Of a stretch of 5,376 bases of DNA, positions 1 to 4,978 are shown in pieces. Positions within the stretch are counted from its first letter, which is position 1. Every line of letters starts with the position of its first letter. Source of the stretch: an uncultured euryarchaeote (GTDB taxonomy: Archaea > Thermoplasmatota > Poseidoniia > Poseidoniales > Poseidoniaceae); assembly GCA_937892665.1 (NCBI GenBank), contig CALBJF010000255.1, positions 1-5,376 on the forward strand, written 5' to 3'. The notes under the pieces are model-generated. The model was given only the letters and a program-made list of their open reading frames with translations, had not been told where the DNA came from and did not search any database. Both the position numbers and the translations under genes were made by a program.

Positions 1-483
1 TGTTCCTGCTTCGCCCTTCGTACGGATCATTGCAGCACCTTCGTAAATTCGACGAACTGCTTCTCCGAGCTCTGTAGCTCCACAAACGAATGGAATCTCA
101 TAGGATTTCTTATCGATGTGGAAGAATGGGTCTGCAGGAGTGAGTACTTCGGATTCGTCAACCATGTCAACTCCCATTGCTTCAAGAATGCGAGCTTCTC
201 CTTCGTGGCCAATACGAGCCTTTGCCATTACCGGGATTGAGGTACAATCGAGAATGCCTTGAATCATGTCGGGGTGGCTCATGCGAGCAACTCCGCCAGC
301 AGCACGAATGTCAGCAGGAACTCGCTCTAGCGCCATGACTGCAACAGCACCTGCCTCTTCAGCAATTGCTGCTTGTTCAGCGTCGACAACGTCCATAATG
401 ACGCCACCTTGTTGCATTCTAGCAAATCCTCTCTTTAGGAGGTCGCTTCCGTGTCGTAGTTGGGAGAAATCAGTATGGGTCAT
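1..483 (-). CDS. pdxS: PdxS, pyridoxal 5'-phosphate synthase lyase subunit (N-terminal part, cut by window edge)
   Basis: PdxS is the synthase subunit of the DXP-independent vitamin B6 pathway. It builds PLP from ribose 5-phosphate, glyceraldehyde 3-phosphate and ammonia supplied by the glutaminase PdxT, which is not in this window. The 161 visible residues follow the family closely: [13 protein letters not shown] (26-38), [20 protein letters not shown] (47-66), [10 protein letters not shown] (84-93), [10 protein letters not shown] and RTKGEAGT at the cut end. Asp31, Lys88 and Lys156 align with the catalytic Asp24, Lys81 and Lys149 of the Bacillus subtilis enzyme (recalled alignment). Family members are about 290-300 residues, so a little over half is present and the C-terminus lies beyond base 1. 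I chose the ATG at 483-481, which gives the usual short N-terminus and sits about 24 bases downstream of a TATA-like box. An in-frame ATG at 492-490 would add three residues. The gene follows the ferredoxin gene on the same strand. Confidence 0.97.
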   Translation of the reverse strand, partial: MTHTDFSQLRHGSDLLKRGFARMQQGGVIMDVVDAEQAAIAEEAGAVAVMALERVPADIRAAGGVARMSHPDMIQGILDCTSIPVMAKARIGHEGEARILEAMGVDMVDESEVLTPADPFFHIDKKSYEIPFVCGATELGEAVRRIYEGAAMIRTKGEAGT

Positions 484-503
484 GGGTCTCATTCCTACGG
501 GAG

Positions 504-509
504 GTATAA
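504..509 (-). promoter_or_regulatory. Possible TATA box for pdxS (TTATAC)
   Basis: Read on the minus strand, TTATAC is centred about 24 bases before the ATG at 483 and is preceded by purine-rich GAAGGG, which could serve as a BRE. This is the spacing expected for an archaeal promoter giving a nearly leaderless pdxS transcript. The motif is short and the call rests on position alone. Co-transcription from the ferredoxin gene upstream remains possible. Confidence 0.3.
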
Positions 510-545
510 CCCTTCAAGAAGGTTGGTTAAATGCCACAGCCAAAA

Positions 546-821
546 TCAGGAGCCAAGAACTGGAGAATCGCCTTCAGCTATTTCTGCATCAGCGGCCTCT
601 TCTTCGTTTCTGTCAATCCATGCTTCTTCTTCATCAGGGACATCTGTATCTGCGAAAATTGCTTCAACAGGACATTCTGGTACACATGCTCCACAGTCAA
701 TGCATTCGTCTGGATCGATAACGAGGTATGTATCCATTTCACGGAATGCCTCTACTGGGCATACTGCAACGCAATCTTGGTACTTGTGGTCAACACATGC
801 GGATGTAACGACGTGAGTCAT
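546..821 (-). CDS. Seven-iron ferredoxin ([3Fe-4S][4Fe-4S] type)
   Basis: This is a small soluble electron carrier of the Azotobacter FdI type, with 91 residues from the chosen start. The N-terminal half reads TSACVDHKYQDCVAVCPVEA. Its cysteines at 9, 17 and 21 have the spacing of a 3Fe-4S site plus the remote ligand of the second cluster. The position that is normally the fourth cysteine of a C-x2-C motif is His12. The second half, DECIDCGACVPECPVEAI, gives a complete C-x2-C-x2-C-x3-CP motif. A strongly acidic tail (DEEEAWIDRNEEEAADAEIAEG) follows and is unlikely to bind metal. I preferred the ATG at 821-819 because family members begin with M-T-x-V-V-T just there. The ATG at 860-858 would add 13 residues that look unlike the family, and neither start has a convincing ribosome-binding site. 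The redox partner is unknown, and neither neighbour is an obvious partner oxidoreductase. Confidence 0.9.
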   Translation of the reverse strand: MTHVVTSACVDHKYQDCVAVCPVEAFREMDTYLVIDPDECIDCGACVPECPVEAIFADTDVPDEEEAWIDRNEEEAADAEIAEGDSPVLGS

Positions 822-891
822 ACTATTTCCAGCGTCATCACCTACTTGAATGCTGTTCATGGAGCCTTCACAGTTTAGGACAACCGAAAAA

Positions 892-1305
892 TCAGTTGAA
901 AACTTGCATTGCTATATCACGAGCATCTTGTCCTGGATAAACTGCGACCTTCATTCGAACTTTGATAACCGGCCCGTTATGTTCTTGTGGGGTTAGAGAA
1001 ACTACTTGCCCGACAATTTTCTCTAAATCAAACCGAGCATGAATGACATTATTCTCATCCATTCGTTGTTCGAGTTGTTCTTGAATCTGTTTGGAGTTGT
1101 CCTTTCCGAGTCGTTGAATGAATCCTGAAACAATTTTATTTTTCTGTACATGTGTGCTGAGTAAAGCCACCTTCGGACCGTGGTATGATGAGGTCATATC
1201 AACATCCCATTCTGTTCCAGTAAACCACTGCAAGGCTTCTGTAACCAAATCGATATCTTGTAATTCATGGGCTGTGGCCGCAGCATTGATGTGGAGGATG
1301 CCCAT
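892..1305 (-). CDS. Archaeal RNA-binding protein of the COG1325 / PF01877 type (predicted exosome-associated)
   Basis: This 137-residue protein resembles the archaeal family COG1325 (PF01877), small proteins predicted to bind RNA and linked to the exosome by conserved gene neighbourhoods. The visible similarity covers an N-terminal strand and helix with the family's early His (INAAATAHELQD, 6-17), HGPKVALLS (42-50), a helical middle rich in Gln and Glu (70-84), and RFDLEKIVGQ (91-100) leading to VIKVRMKVAVYPGQ (113-126), where family members end with an aromatic/basic strand. Length fits the family. No catalytic residues are expected. It is the first gene of the minus-strand block and diverges from eS1, a translation-linked context that suits an RNA-binding role. 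The ATG at 1305 has no ribosome-binding site, so a leaderless transcript is plausible. Assignment is by recalled motifs; an unrelated fold is possible but less likely. Confidence 0.62.
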   Translation of the reverse strand: MGILHINAAATAHELQDIDLVTEALQWFTGTEWDVDMTSSYHGPKVALLSTHVQKNKIVSGFIQRLGKDNSKQIQEQLEQRMDENNVIHARFDLEKIVGQVVSLTPQEHNGPVIKVRMKVAVYPGQDARDIAMQVFN

Positions 1306-1428
1306 AAATCAGCCACGAAATGACTAGGTCAAGAGGTTTACCGCTCGTTATTTCCATCAATCTTCTTCAAATAGGAGTGGTATGTCGGTGAATTGCAAGA
1401 GGGGTAGCCCCCTCAAGACACCTCCGAG
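1306..1428. other. Divergent intergenic region with promoters for both flanking genes
   Basis: This 123-bp gap lies between the starts of the COG1325 gene (leftward) and eS1 (rightward), so it should hold both promoters. Candidate AT-rich boxes are TTCAAATA at 1367-1374 for eS1, which would place transcription start just before the hairpin at 1399, and GAAATAA (1354-1348 on the minus strand) for the leftward gene. None matches a strong archaeal TATA consensus. No open reading frame of note was seen in the gap. Confidence 0.4.
1399..1414 (+). promoter_or_regulatory. GC-rich hairpin in the probable eS1 leader
   Basis: GAGGGG (1399-1404) pairs perfectly with CCCCTC (1409-1414) around a TAGC loop, giving a compact 6-bp stem that ends 14 bases before the eS1 ATG. 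It stands out as the most GC-rich spot in an otherwise AT-leaning gap. It could be a translational control element, as ribosomal protein genes are often autoregulated through their leader. A role is inference only: no resemblance to an rRNA binding site was established. Confidence 0.3.
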
Positions 1429-2397
1429 ATGAGTGACATGGCAAAGAAGATGAGCGCAAAAGCGCGAGCAACAGCCCGTAAGCAGAAAGATAAGTGGAAG
1501 ACAAAGCGTTGGTACACCATTCGAGCTCCTCGAAGCCCTTGGAATTTCCAGAACATTGGAGAGACCATCGGTGAGTCAGACGAACACATCATGGGACGTA
1601 TCTACGAGATGACACAACAAGAATTCAACGGTGACTTCACAAAGATGCATGTTATGCTTCGATTCCGTGTCACTGATACAGCCGGACAAGATGCATTGAC
1701 AACATTTGTTGGACATCATCACCAAACCAACCACATTCGCCGACAAATTCGCCGATATCGTGGAAAGATTGACGACGTCATGGACGCAGTTACAGAAGAC
1801 GGCTACCTTGTTCGAATCAAGCCACTGATCATCACGCAAAAGCGTGTTCAAACATCAGTCAAGCAGGCAATTCGTTCCAAGACCCGAGAAGTTGTTCGTG
1901 GATTTATCGCTAAATCAACGTACGACGGTTTGCAAGTGGCTATGCTCGATGGTTCTCTTGAATCCGATATTCAAAATTCGATTAAAACCATCTACCCTTG
2001 CAAGTCGGTTGTTATTCGTAAGAGCCAACTTCTCCAAGCTGGTGTTATCATGGATGCAGGGCCAACTCTTGACGAGATTCATTCACAAGAAGCACGAAGC
2101 ACTGCTGAACTCAAAGCCAAGAAGGCTGCAGCACTCGCTGAAGCAATGGAAGAAGAATCTGAAGAAGCAGAAGAAGAGACAACAGAAGAAGTCGCAGAAG
2201 CACCTGCAGAAGTTGCTGAAGCACCTGAGCCTGTTGCTGAAGCACCTGCTGCAGAAGAAGTTGTTGAAGAAGCACCTGCTGAAGCATCAACAGATTACAG
2301 TTCAATGACCGTTGCTCAACTGAAGGAACTTCTCAAGGAAGCAGGCAAGCCTGTCTCCGGAAAGAAGGCCGACTTAATCGAGCGTTTGCAAGAATAA
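1429..2397 (+). CDS. rps3ae: Ribosomal protein eS1 (S3Ae) with acidic linker and C-terminal SAP-like domain
   Basis: eS1 is a structural protein of the archaeal/eukaryotic small ribosomal subunit, near the mRNA exit and platform region. Residues 1-215 carry the family pattern: a basic N-terminus (KARATARKQKDKWKTKRWYT, 11-30), IRAPRSPWNF (31-40), IGRTI-like IGETIGES, LRFRVTDTAGQDALTTFVGH (77-96), RRQIRRYRGKIDDVMDAV (104-121), the GYLVRIKPL segment (125-133) and TREVV (152-156). Archaeal eS1 is usually about 200-220 residues; this one is 322. The excess is an Ala/Glu/Pro linker (about 226-289) followed by MTVAQLKELLKEAGKPVSGK and KADLIERL (293-320), which has the spacing of a SAP helix-extended-helix motif. 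I kept the ATG at 1429; an in-frame ATG at 1438 is equally compatible with the family start, and neither has a GGTG or GGAGG motif upstream. The reading frame is continuous through the junction, so the tail is not a frameshift artefact. Confidence 0.97.
   Translation: MSDMAKKMSAKARATARKQKDKWKTKRWYTIRAPRSPWNFQNIGETIGESDEHIMGRIYEMTQQEFNGDFTKMHVMLRFRVTDTAGQDALTTFVGHHHQTNHIRRQIRRYRGKIDDVMDAVTEDGYLVRIKPLIITQKRVQTSVKQAIRSKTREVVRGFIAKSTYDGLQVAMLDGSLESDIQNSIKTIYPCKSVVIRKSQLLQAGVIMDAGPTLDEIHSQEARSTAELKAKKAAALAEAMEEESEEAEEETTEEVAEAPAEVAEAPEPVAEAPAAEEVVEEAPAEASTDYSSMTVAQLKELLKEAGKPVSGKKADLIERLQE
2197..2278 (+). repeat. GAAGCACCTG direct repeats encoding the EAP linker of eS1
   Basis: The decamer GAAGCACCTG occurs four times, at 2197, 2218, 2239 and 2269, with spacings of 21, 21 and 30 bases. 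Each copy is in frame and encodes Glu-Ala-Pro within the acidic linker. The multiples of three fit expansion by slippage or unequal exchange under selection for frame. Confidence 0.85.
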
Positions 2398-2412
2398 GCA
2401 GCGAACATTTGA

Positions 2413-2429
2413 CAATCGTTGAGCGATTG
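2413..2429 (+). other. Small hairpin between eS1 and the phosphorylase gene
   Basis: CAATCG (2413-2418) pairs perfectly with CGATTG (2424-2429) around a TTGAG loop, in the 40-bp gap after the eS1 stop. No T-run follows, so it does not look like a bacterial intrinsic terminator. It could be an RNA processing or stability element, or chance. Confidence 0.25.
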
Positions 2430-2437
2430 GGATAGTC

Positions 2438-3223
2438 ATGCAGCGCATGGCCGTCATCGGTGGAACTGGTTTATTGAACATGGCTACAGGCCAACCATTC
2501 AGTGAAGCAGGTCTCGAAGTTTTAGCTAATGATGGCTTCAATGTAGAGACTCCATACGGAATTGTTCCGATCAAATCCTTCAGACTAAAACACAGTTCAG
2601 AGGAAAAGACACTTGTCTTTCTTCAACGTCATCATAACGATGGTTCTGCTAGCAAGCCTCCACACATGATCAATCATCGTGCAAATATCTGGGCTTTGAA
2701 GCATGCGCAAGTGGACGCAGTACTTTCTGTCTGCTCTGTAGGATGCGTTGCTGCTGATTTCCCACCAGGTCGTGTTGGTATTGCTGATCAATACATTGAC
2801 TTCACTGGACAAACAACAACGTTCCATGATGACAAAGCGCAATTCACTTCGGTAACTGTTCCGTTCGATGAAGCTATGAATCAACATCTCGAATCCACAC
2901 TTCGTGGAATTCAGAACCTTTCAGATGAGCGACTCAGATTCACATATTGGCTAGCTCAAGGGCCTCAATTTGAAACTGCTGCTGAAGTAGAAGCCATCGA
3001 TCGCCTCGGCGGAGAAGTTGTCGGCATGACCATGCCACGAGAAGCAAAACTTTGCAGAGAAGTTGAACTTCCATATGCTGCCTTACTCATCGGTTCAAAC
3101 TGGGCTGCTGGCAGAGAACCAGGGGATGCAACTGCTGATTTGAACCATGAATCAGTATCTGCAGAAGCGAACAGTAGGCTTGGGCCTGTCTGGTCGTGTA
3201 TCACTTCTCTTCTGACACAATGA
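2438..3223 (+). CDS. Nucleoside phosphorylase of the PNP/MTAP family (purine or methylthio-purine nucleoside)
   Basis: The enzyme should cleave a purine nucleoside or 5'-methylthio-nucleoside with phosphate to give free base and (methylthio)ribose 1-phosphate, in nucleoside or methionine salvage. The 261 residues show the trimeric PNP/MTAP family (COG0005): IGGTG (7-11, phosphate loop), QRHH (63-66), KPPHMINHRANIWAL (73-87), VCSVG (98-102), the DQYIDFTG segment (117-124), GPQFET (175-180), EVVGMTMPREA (193-203) and PYAALLIGSN (212-221). Length matches the family. At the purine pocket, where adenine-specific MTAPs carry an Asp-x-Asp, this protein has Asn221-Trp-Ala223. That resembles methylthioinosine phosphorylase and 6-oxopurine PNPs, so hypoxanthine- or guanine-type substrates are possible. 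The ATG at 2447 is an alternative start three residues shorter. The gene lies 40 bp after eS1 and 28 bp before the MazG-like gene and may be co-transcribed with either. Confidence 0.9.
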   Translation: MQRMAVIGGTGLLNMATGQPFSEAGLEVLANDGFNVETPYGIVPIKSFRLKHSSEEKTLVFLQRHHNDGSASKPPHMINHRANIWALKHAQVDAVLSVCSVGCVAADFPPGRVGIADQYIDFTGQTTTFHDDKAQFTSVTVPFDEAMNQHLESTLRGIQNLSDERLRFTYWLAQGPQFETAAEVEAIDRLGGEVVGMTMPREAKLCREVELPYAALLIGSNWAAGREPGDATADLNHESVSAEANSRLGPVWSCITSLLTQ

Positions 3224-3251
3224 TTTAGTGCGTTCCTGTTAACCACTAACT

Positions 3252-3620
3252 ATGGACCCCTTCTCAGTAGAATCGTGGCTCTCATCCAAGGATGAAGATA
3301 TCTGGACAAACATGATGCAACGCGTCGCTGCATTCCATCACAAACATGACTTCGCAGGAAACAACGGTCATGACATGGGCTATCGAATTGCATTAACTGT
3401 GGAAGAGTTAGGTGAACTTGCAGCAGCAGTTACCAAAAACAAACCAATTGAAGAGGTTGCAGAAGAGATGGCTGATGTTCTTATTCTCTTGATGGGGCAT
3501 TCACTCGCAATGAAGATTGATCTCAAAGATGCCTTCGATAAGAAAGTAGAACGAATCATGCAACGTCCTGCTCGACAAGGTAGGCTTGGGATTCGAGTTA
3601 CTGAATACGATGGTTCATGA
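3252..3620 (+). CDS. MazG-like nucleoside triphosphate pyrophosphohydrolase
   Basis: This 122-residue all-helical protein should hydrolyse an NTP or dNTP to the monophosphate and pyrophosphate, probably cleaning non-canonical or surplus nucleotides. The family's metal-binding signature is present: E51-E52-x-x-E55 in LTVEELGELAAAV (49-60ish) and E71-E72-x-x-D75 in VAEEMADVLILLMG (69-82). Together these form the EExxE...ExxD Mg2+ site of PF03819. Length fits single-domain MazG-like proteins and not the two-domain bacterial MazG. The exact substrate cannot be read from the sequence. Its nearness to thyA and folA makes a dUTP- or dCTP-type role attractive, but that is guilt by association. The ATG at 3252 has no ribosome-binding site; ATTTAG about 25 bases upstream could be a TATA box for a leaderless message. 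The stop codon overlaps the end of the convergent folA. Confidence 0.86.
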   Translation: MDPFSVESWLSSKDEDIWTNMMQRVAAFHHKHDFAGNNGHDMGYRIALTVEELGELAAAVTKNKPIEEVAEEMADVLILLMGHSLAMKIDLKDAFDKKVERIMQRPARQGRLGIRVTEYDGS

Positions 3621-4127
3621 TCTTCTTCGAAGAATCATATACGTCGTTTCATGCTCATTTTTGTCATCAGCAGGAACCGTTTCAACAACTTCGTGCTCCC
3701 AATCGTTTTCACTAAAGAGTCCGACTCGAACATCTCCTGATTGATTTGTTTCAACCATGGTTAGATGAATTTCATCAACAATATCTCGACATTGTTCGTA
3801 GACATTAGCACCTCCAATGATCCAACAAATATCAGATTTATTCCCTTCTGCTACGGACAATCCGCTTTCTATAGATAAGCAAGCATCTGCGCCTTCAATG
3901 ACATAATCTTCGTTTCGAGTTACAATAATATTCAATCGCTCGCCAAGAGGTCGATATGCTTCTGGAAGACTTTCCCAAGTGGTTCTTCCCATCAAGACTG
4001 CATTGTTTCCTTCTCCAACTGTGAGGCGCTTGAATCGAAGCATATCTGCTCGAAGTCTCCATGGTAATCCATCATTCTTGCCAATGCATCCATCAAGATC
4101 CATTGCAAGAATCATCTTTCGCTGCAT
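3615..4127 (-). CDS. folA: Dihydrofolate reductase
   Basis: FolA reduces dihydrofolate to tetrahydrofolate with NADPH, regenerating the folate that ThyA oxidises. From the chosen ATG the protein has 170 residues, near the bacterial norm. It shows the Met20-loop region DLDGCIGKNDGLPW (10-23), the folate-binding acid Asp28 (E. coli Asp27), VLMGRTTWESLP (44-55), the RPLGERLNIIVTRN segment (59-72), WIIGGANVYEQC (102-113) with the Gly-Gly NADPH turn, and DEIHLT. An oddity is GDVRVGLF (131-138), where the family usually has GDTxFP: the Thr that contacts the catalytic acid in E. coli is Val. I chose the ATG at 4127 because a GGTG motif lies 8 bases upstream and the N-terminus then matches E. coli FolA. 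A GTG at 4136 overlapping the thyA stop as GTGA is the alternative. The 3' end overlaps the convergent MazG-like gene by 6 bp. Confidence 0.96.
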   Translation of the reverse strand: MQRKMILAMDLDGCIGKNDGLPWRLRADMLRFKRLTVGEGNNAVLMGRTTWESLPEAYRPLGERLNIIVTRNEDYVIEGADACLSIESGLSVAEGNKSDICWIIGGANVYEQCRDIVDEIHLTMVETNQSGDVRVGLFSENDWEHEVVETVPADDKNEHETTYMILRRRS

Positions 4128-4132
4128 AGAAC

Positions 4133-4139
4133 TCACACC
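4133..4139 (-). promoter_or_regulatory. Ribosome-binding motif of folA overlapping the thyA stop
   Basis: On the minus strand GGTGTGA runs into the thyA TGA stop (4135-4133). The GGTG core (4139-4136) lies 8 bases before the ATG at 4127. GGTG is the usual archaeal Shine-Dalgarno core. It decides the folA start and implies that ribosomes finishing thyA reinitiate on folA. Confidence 0.65.
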
Positions 4140-4927
4140 GATATTGGAGCTGAGATGTGCGGAAGATGTTCGTATCCAATAACTTCAAGACTTTCAAAGG
4201 TGAACTCATCAATGCTGGTTATGGATGAATCGAGTTTGATTGTGGGTAATGCAAGTGGTTCCCTACTTACCTGCTCTCTCGCCTGTTCAAGATGGTTCAT
4301 ATACAAATGAGCATCACCGAGCGTATGAACAAATGTCCCTGCTTCAAGGCCACATACTTGAGCCATCATGTGGGTAAGCAATGCATAGGATGCAATGTTG
4401 AACGGAACCCCCAAGAAGACATCTGCACTTCGTTGATACAATTGGCAATTGAGTCTTCCATTAGCCACATGGAACTGGAAGAATGCATGACATGGCATCA
4501 ATGCCATCTCATCAAGTTCACCAACGTTCCAAGCAGATACGATGATTCGACGACTGTTTGGATTGTTCTTGATTTGTTCAATGGCCTGTTCGAGTTGATC
4601 GATAATACGTCCATCTTTTGATTCCCACTTACGCCATTGTTTTCCATAAACAGGACCCAGATCACCATTTTCATCAGCCCACTCGTTCCAGATACGAACT
4701 CCATTTTCTTGGAGATACTGTACATTTGTATCGCCCTTGATGAACCAAAGAAGTTCATGAACGATTGAACGAAGATGGAGTTTCTTTGTTGTCACCATGG
4801 GGAATCCCTTTTGCAGGTCAAATCTCATTTGATATCCGAAGACAGAAAGGGTGCCTGTACCAGTTCGGTCTTGCTTTTCAACACCTTCATCGAGGATATG
4901 TTGCATCAATTTGAGATACTCGTCCAT
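4133..4927 (-). CDS. thyA: Thymidylate synthase, ThyA type
   Basis: ThyA methylates dUMP to dTMP using methylene-tetrahydrofolate as both carbon and hydride donor. The 264 residues equal the E. coli length, and the key positions keep the E. coli numbering: Arg21 (DRTGTGT loop), Trp80, Arg126-Arg127, the nucleophile Cys146 in [14 protein letters not shown], Arg166/Asp169 in [13 protein letters not shown], Asn177, and His207/Tyr209 in GDAHLYMNH. The C-terminus SAPISV matches the closing tail of the bacterial enzyme. The protein is therefore complete and bacterial in type, unlike the flavin-dependent ThyX of many archaea. The ATG at 4927 is preceded by a GGTG motif at good spacing. The stop codon overlaps the folA ribosome-binding region, indicating an operon with translational coupling. 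The plsC-like gene lies 51 bp upstream on the same strand and in the same frame. Confidence 0.99.
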   Translation of the reverse strand: MDEYLKLMQHILDEGVEKQDRTGTGTLSVFGYQMRFDLQKGFPMVTTKKLHLRSIVHELLWFIKGDTNVQYLQENGVRIWNEWADENGDLGPVYGKQWRKWESKDGRIIDQLEQAIEQIKNNPNSRRIIVSAWNVGELDEMALMPCHAFFQFHVANGRLNCQLYQRSADVFLGVPFNIASYALLTHMMAQVCGLEAGTFVHTLGDAHLYMNHLEQAREQVSREPLALPTIKLDSSITSIDEFTFESLEVIGYEHLPHISAPISV

Positions 4928-4932
4928 GATTC

Positions 4933-4936
4933 CACC
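4933..4936 (-). promoter_or_regulatory. Ribosome-binding motif of thyA (GGTG)
   Basis: GGTG on the minus strand lies 5 bases before the thyA ATG, a normal Shine-Dalgarno spacing. It confirms the start, which also matches the E. coli N-terminus. A separate GGAGGT at 4976-4971 lies over 40 bases upstream and has no start codon near it. Confidence 0.6.
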
Positions 4937-4978
4937 AACCTTGCTCCAGTGATGGAAGCCCTTGAGGGTTACCTCCGA

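Noticed and set aside
511..522. CCTTCTTGAAGG inverted repeat between the ferredoxin and pdxS genes.
   Set aside because: The perfect stem leaves only a two-base loop and overlaps the likely promoter region; too small to call as an operator or terminator.
541..548. Short T-runs right after the TGA stops of the ferredoxin (TTTT) and the COG1325 gene (TTTTT, 891-887) as archaeal terminators.
   Set aside because: Runs of four and five T are too short and too common to support termination, and the downstream genes lie within 31-75 bases, consistent with read-through.
266..878. Several plus-strand open frames across the pdxS and ferredoxin region, one preceded by GGGAGG-like sequence.
   Set aside because: PdxS and the ferredoxin on the minus strand have unmistakable motifs. 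The plus frames give no recognisable protein and overlap one another.
1420..1425. ACCTCC just before the eS1 start, also found before pdxS on the minus strand (505-500).
   Set aside because: It equals the anti-Shine-Dalgarno sequence and not its complement, so it cannot act as a ribosome-binding site. Two short matches are likely chance.
2111..2305. A minus-strand open frame rich in Leu and Gln opposite the eS1 linker.
   Set aside because: It is the antisense image of the GAA/GCA/CCT repeat coding, has low-complexity composition and lies wholly inside a well-supported gene.
4498..4758. Alternative minus-strand frame inside thyA.
   Set aside because: thyA is intact with every catalytic residue in place; this is an out-of-frame shadow with no family features.
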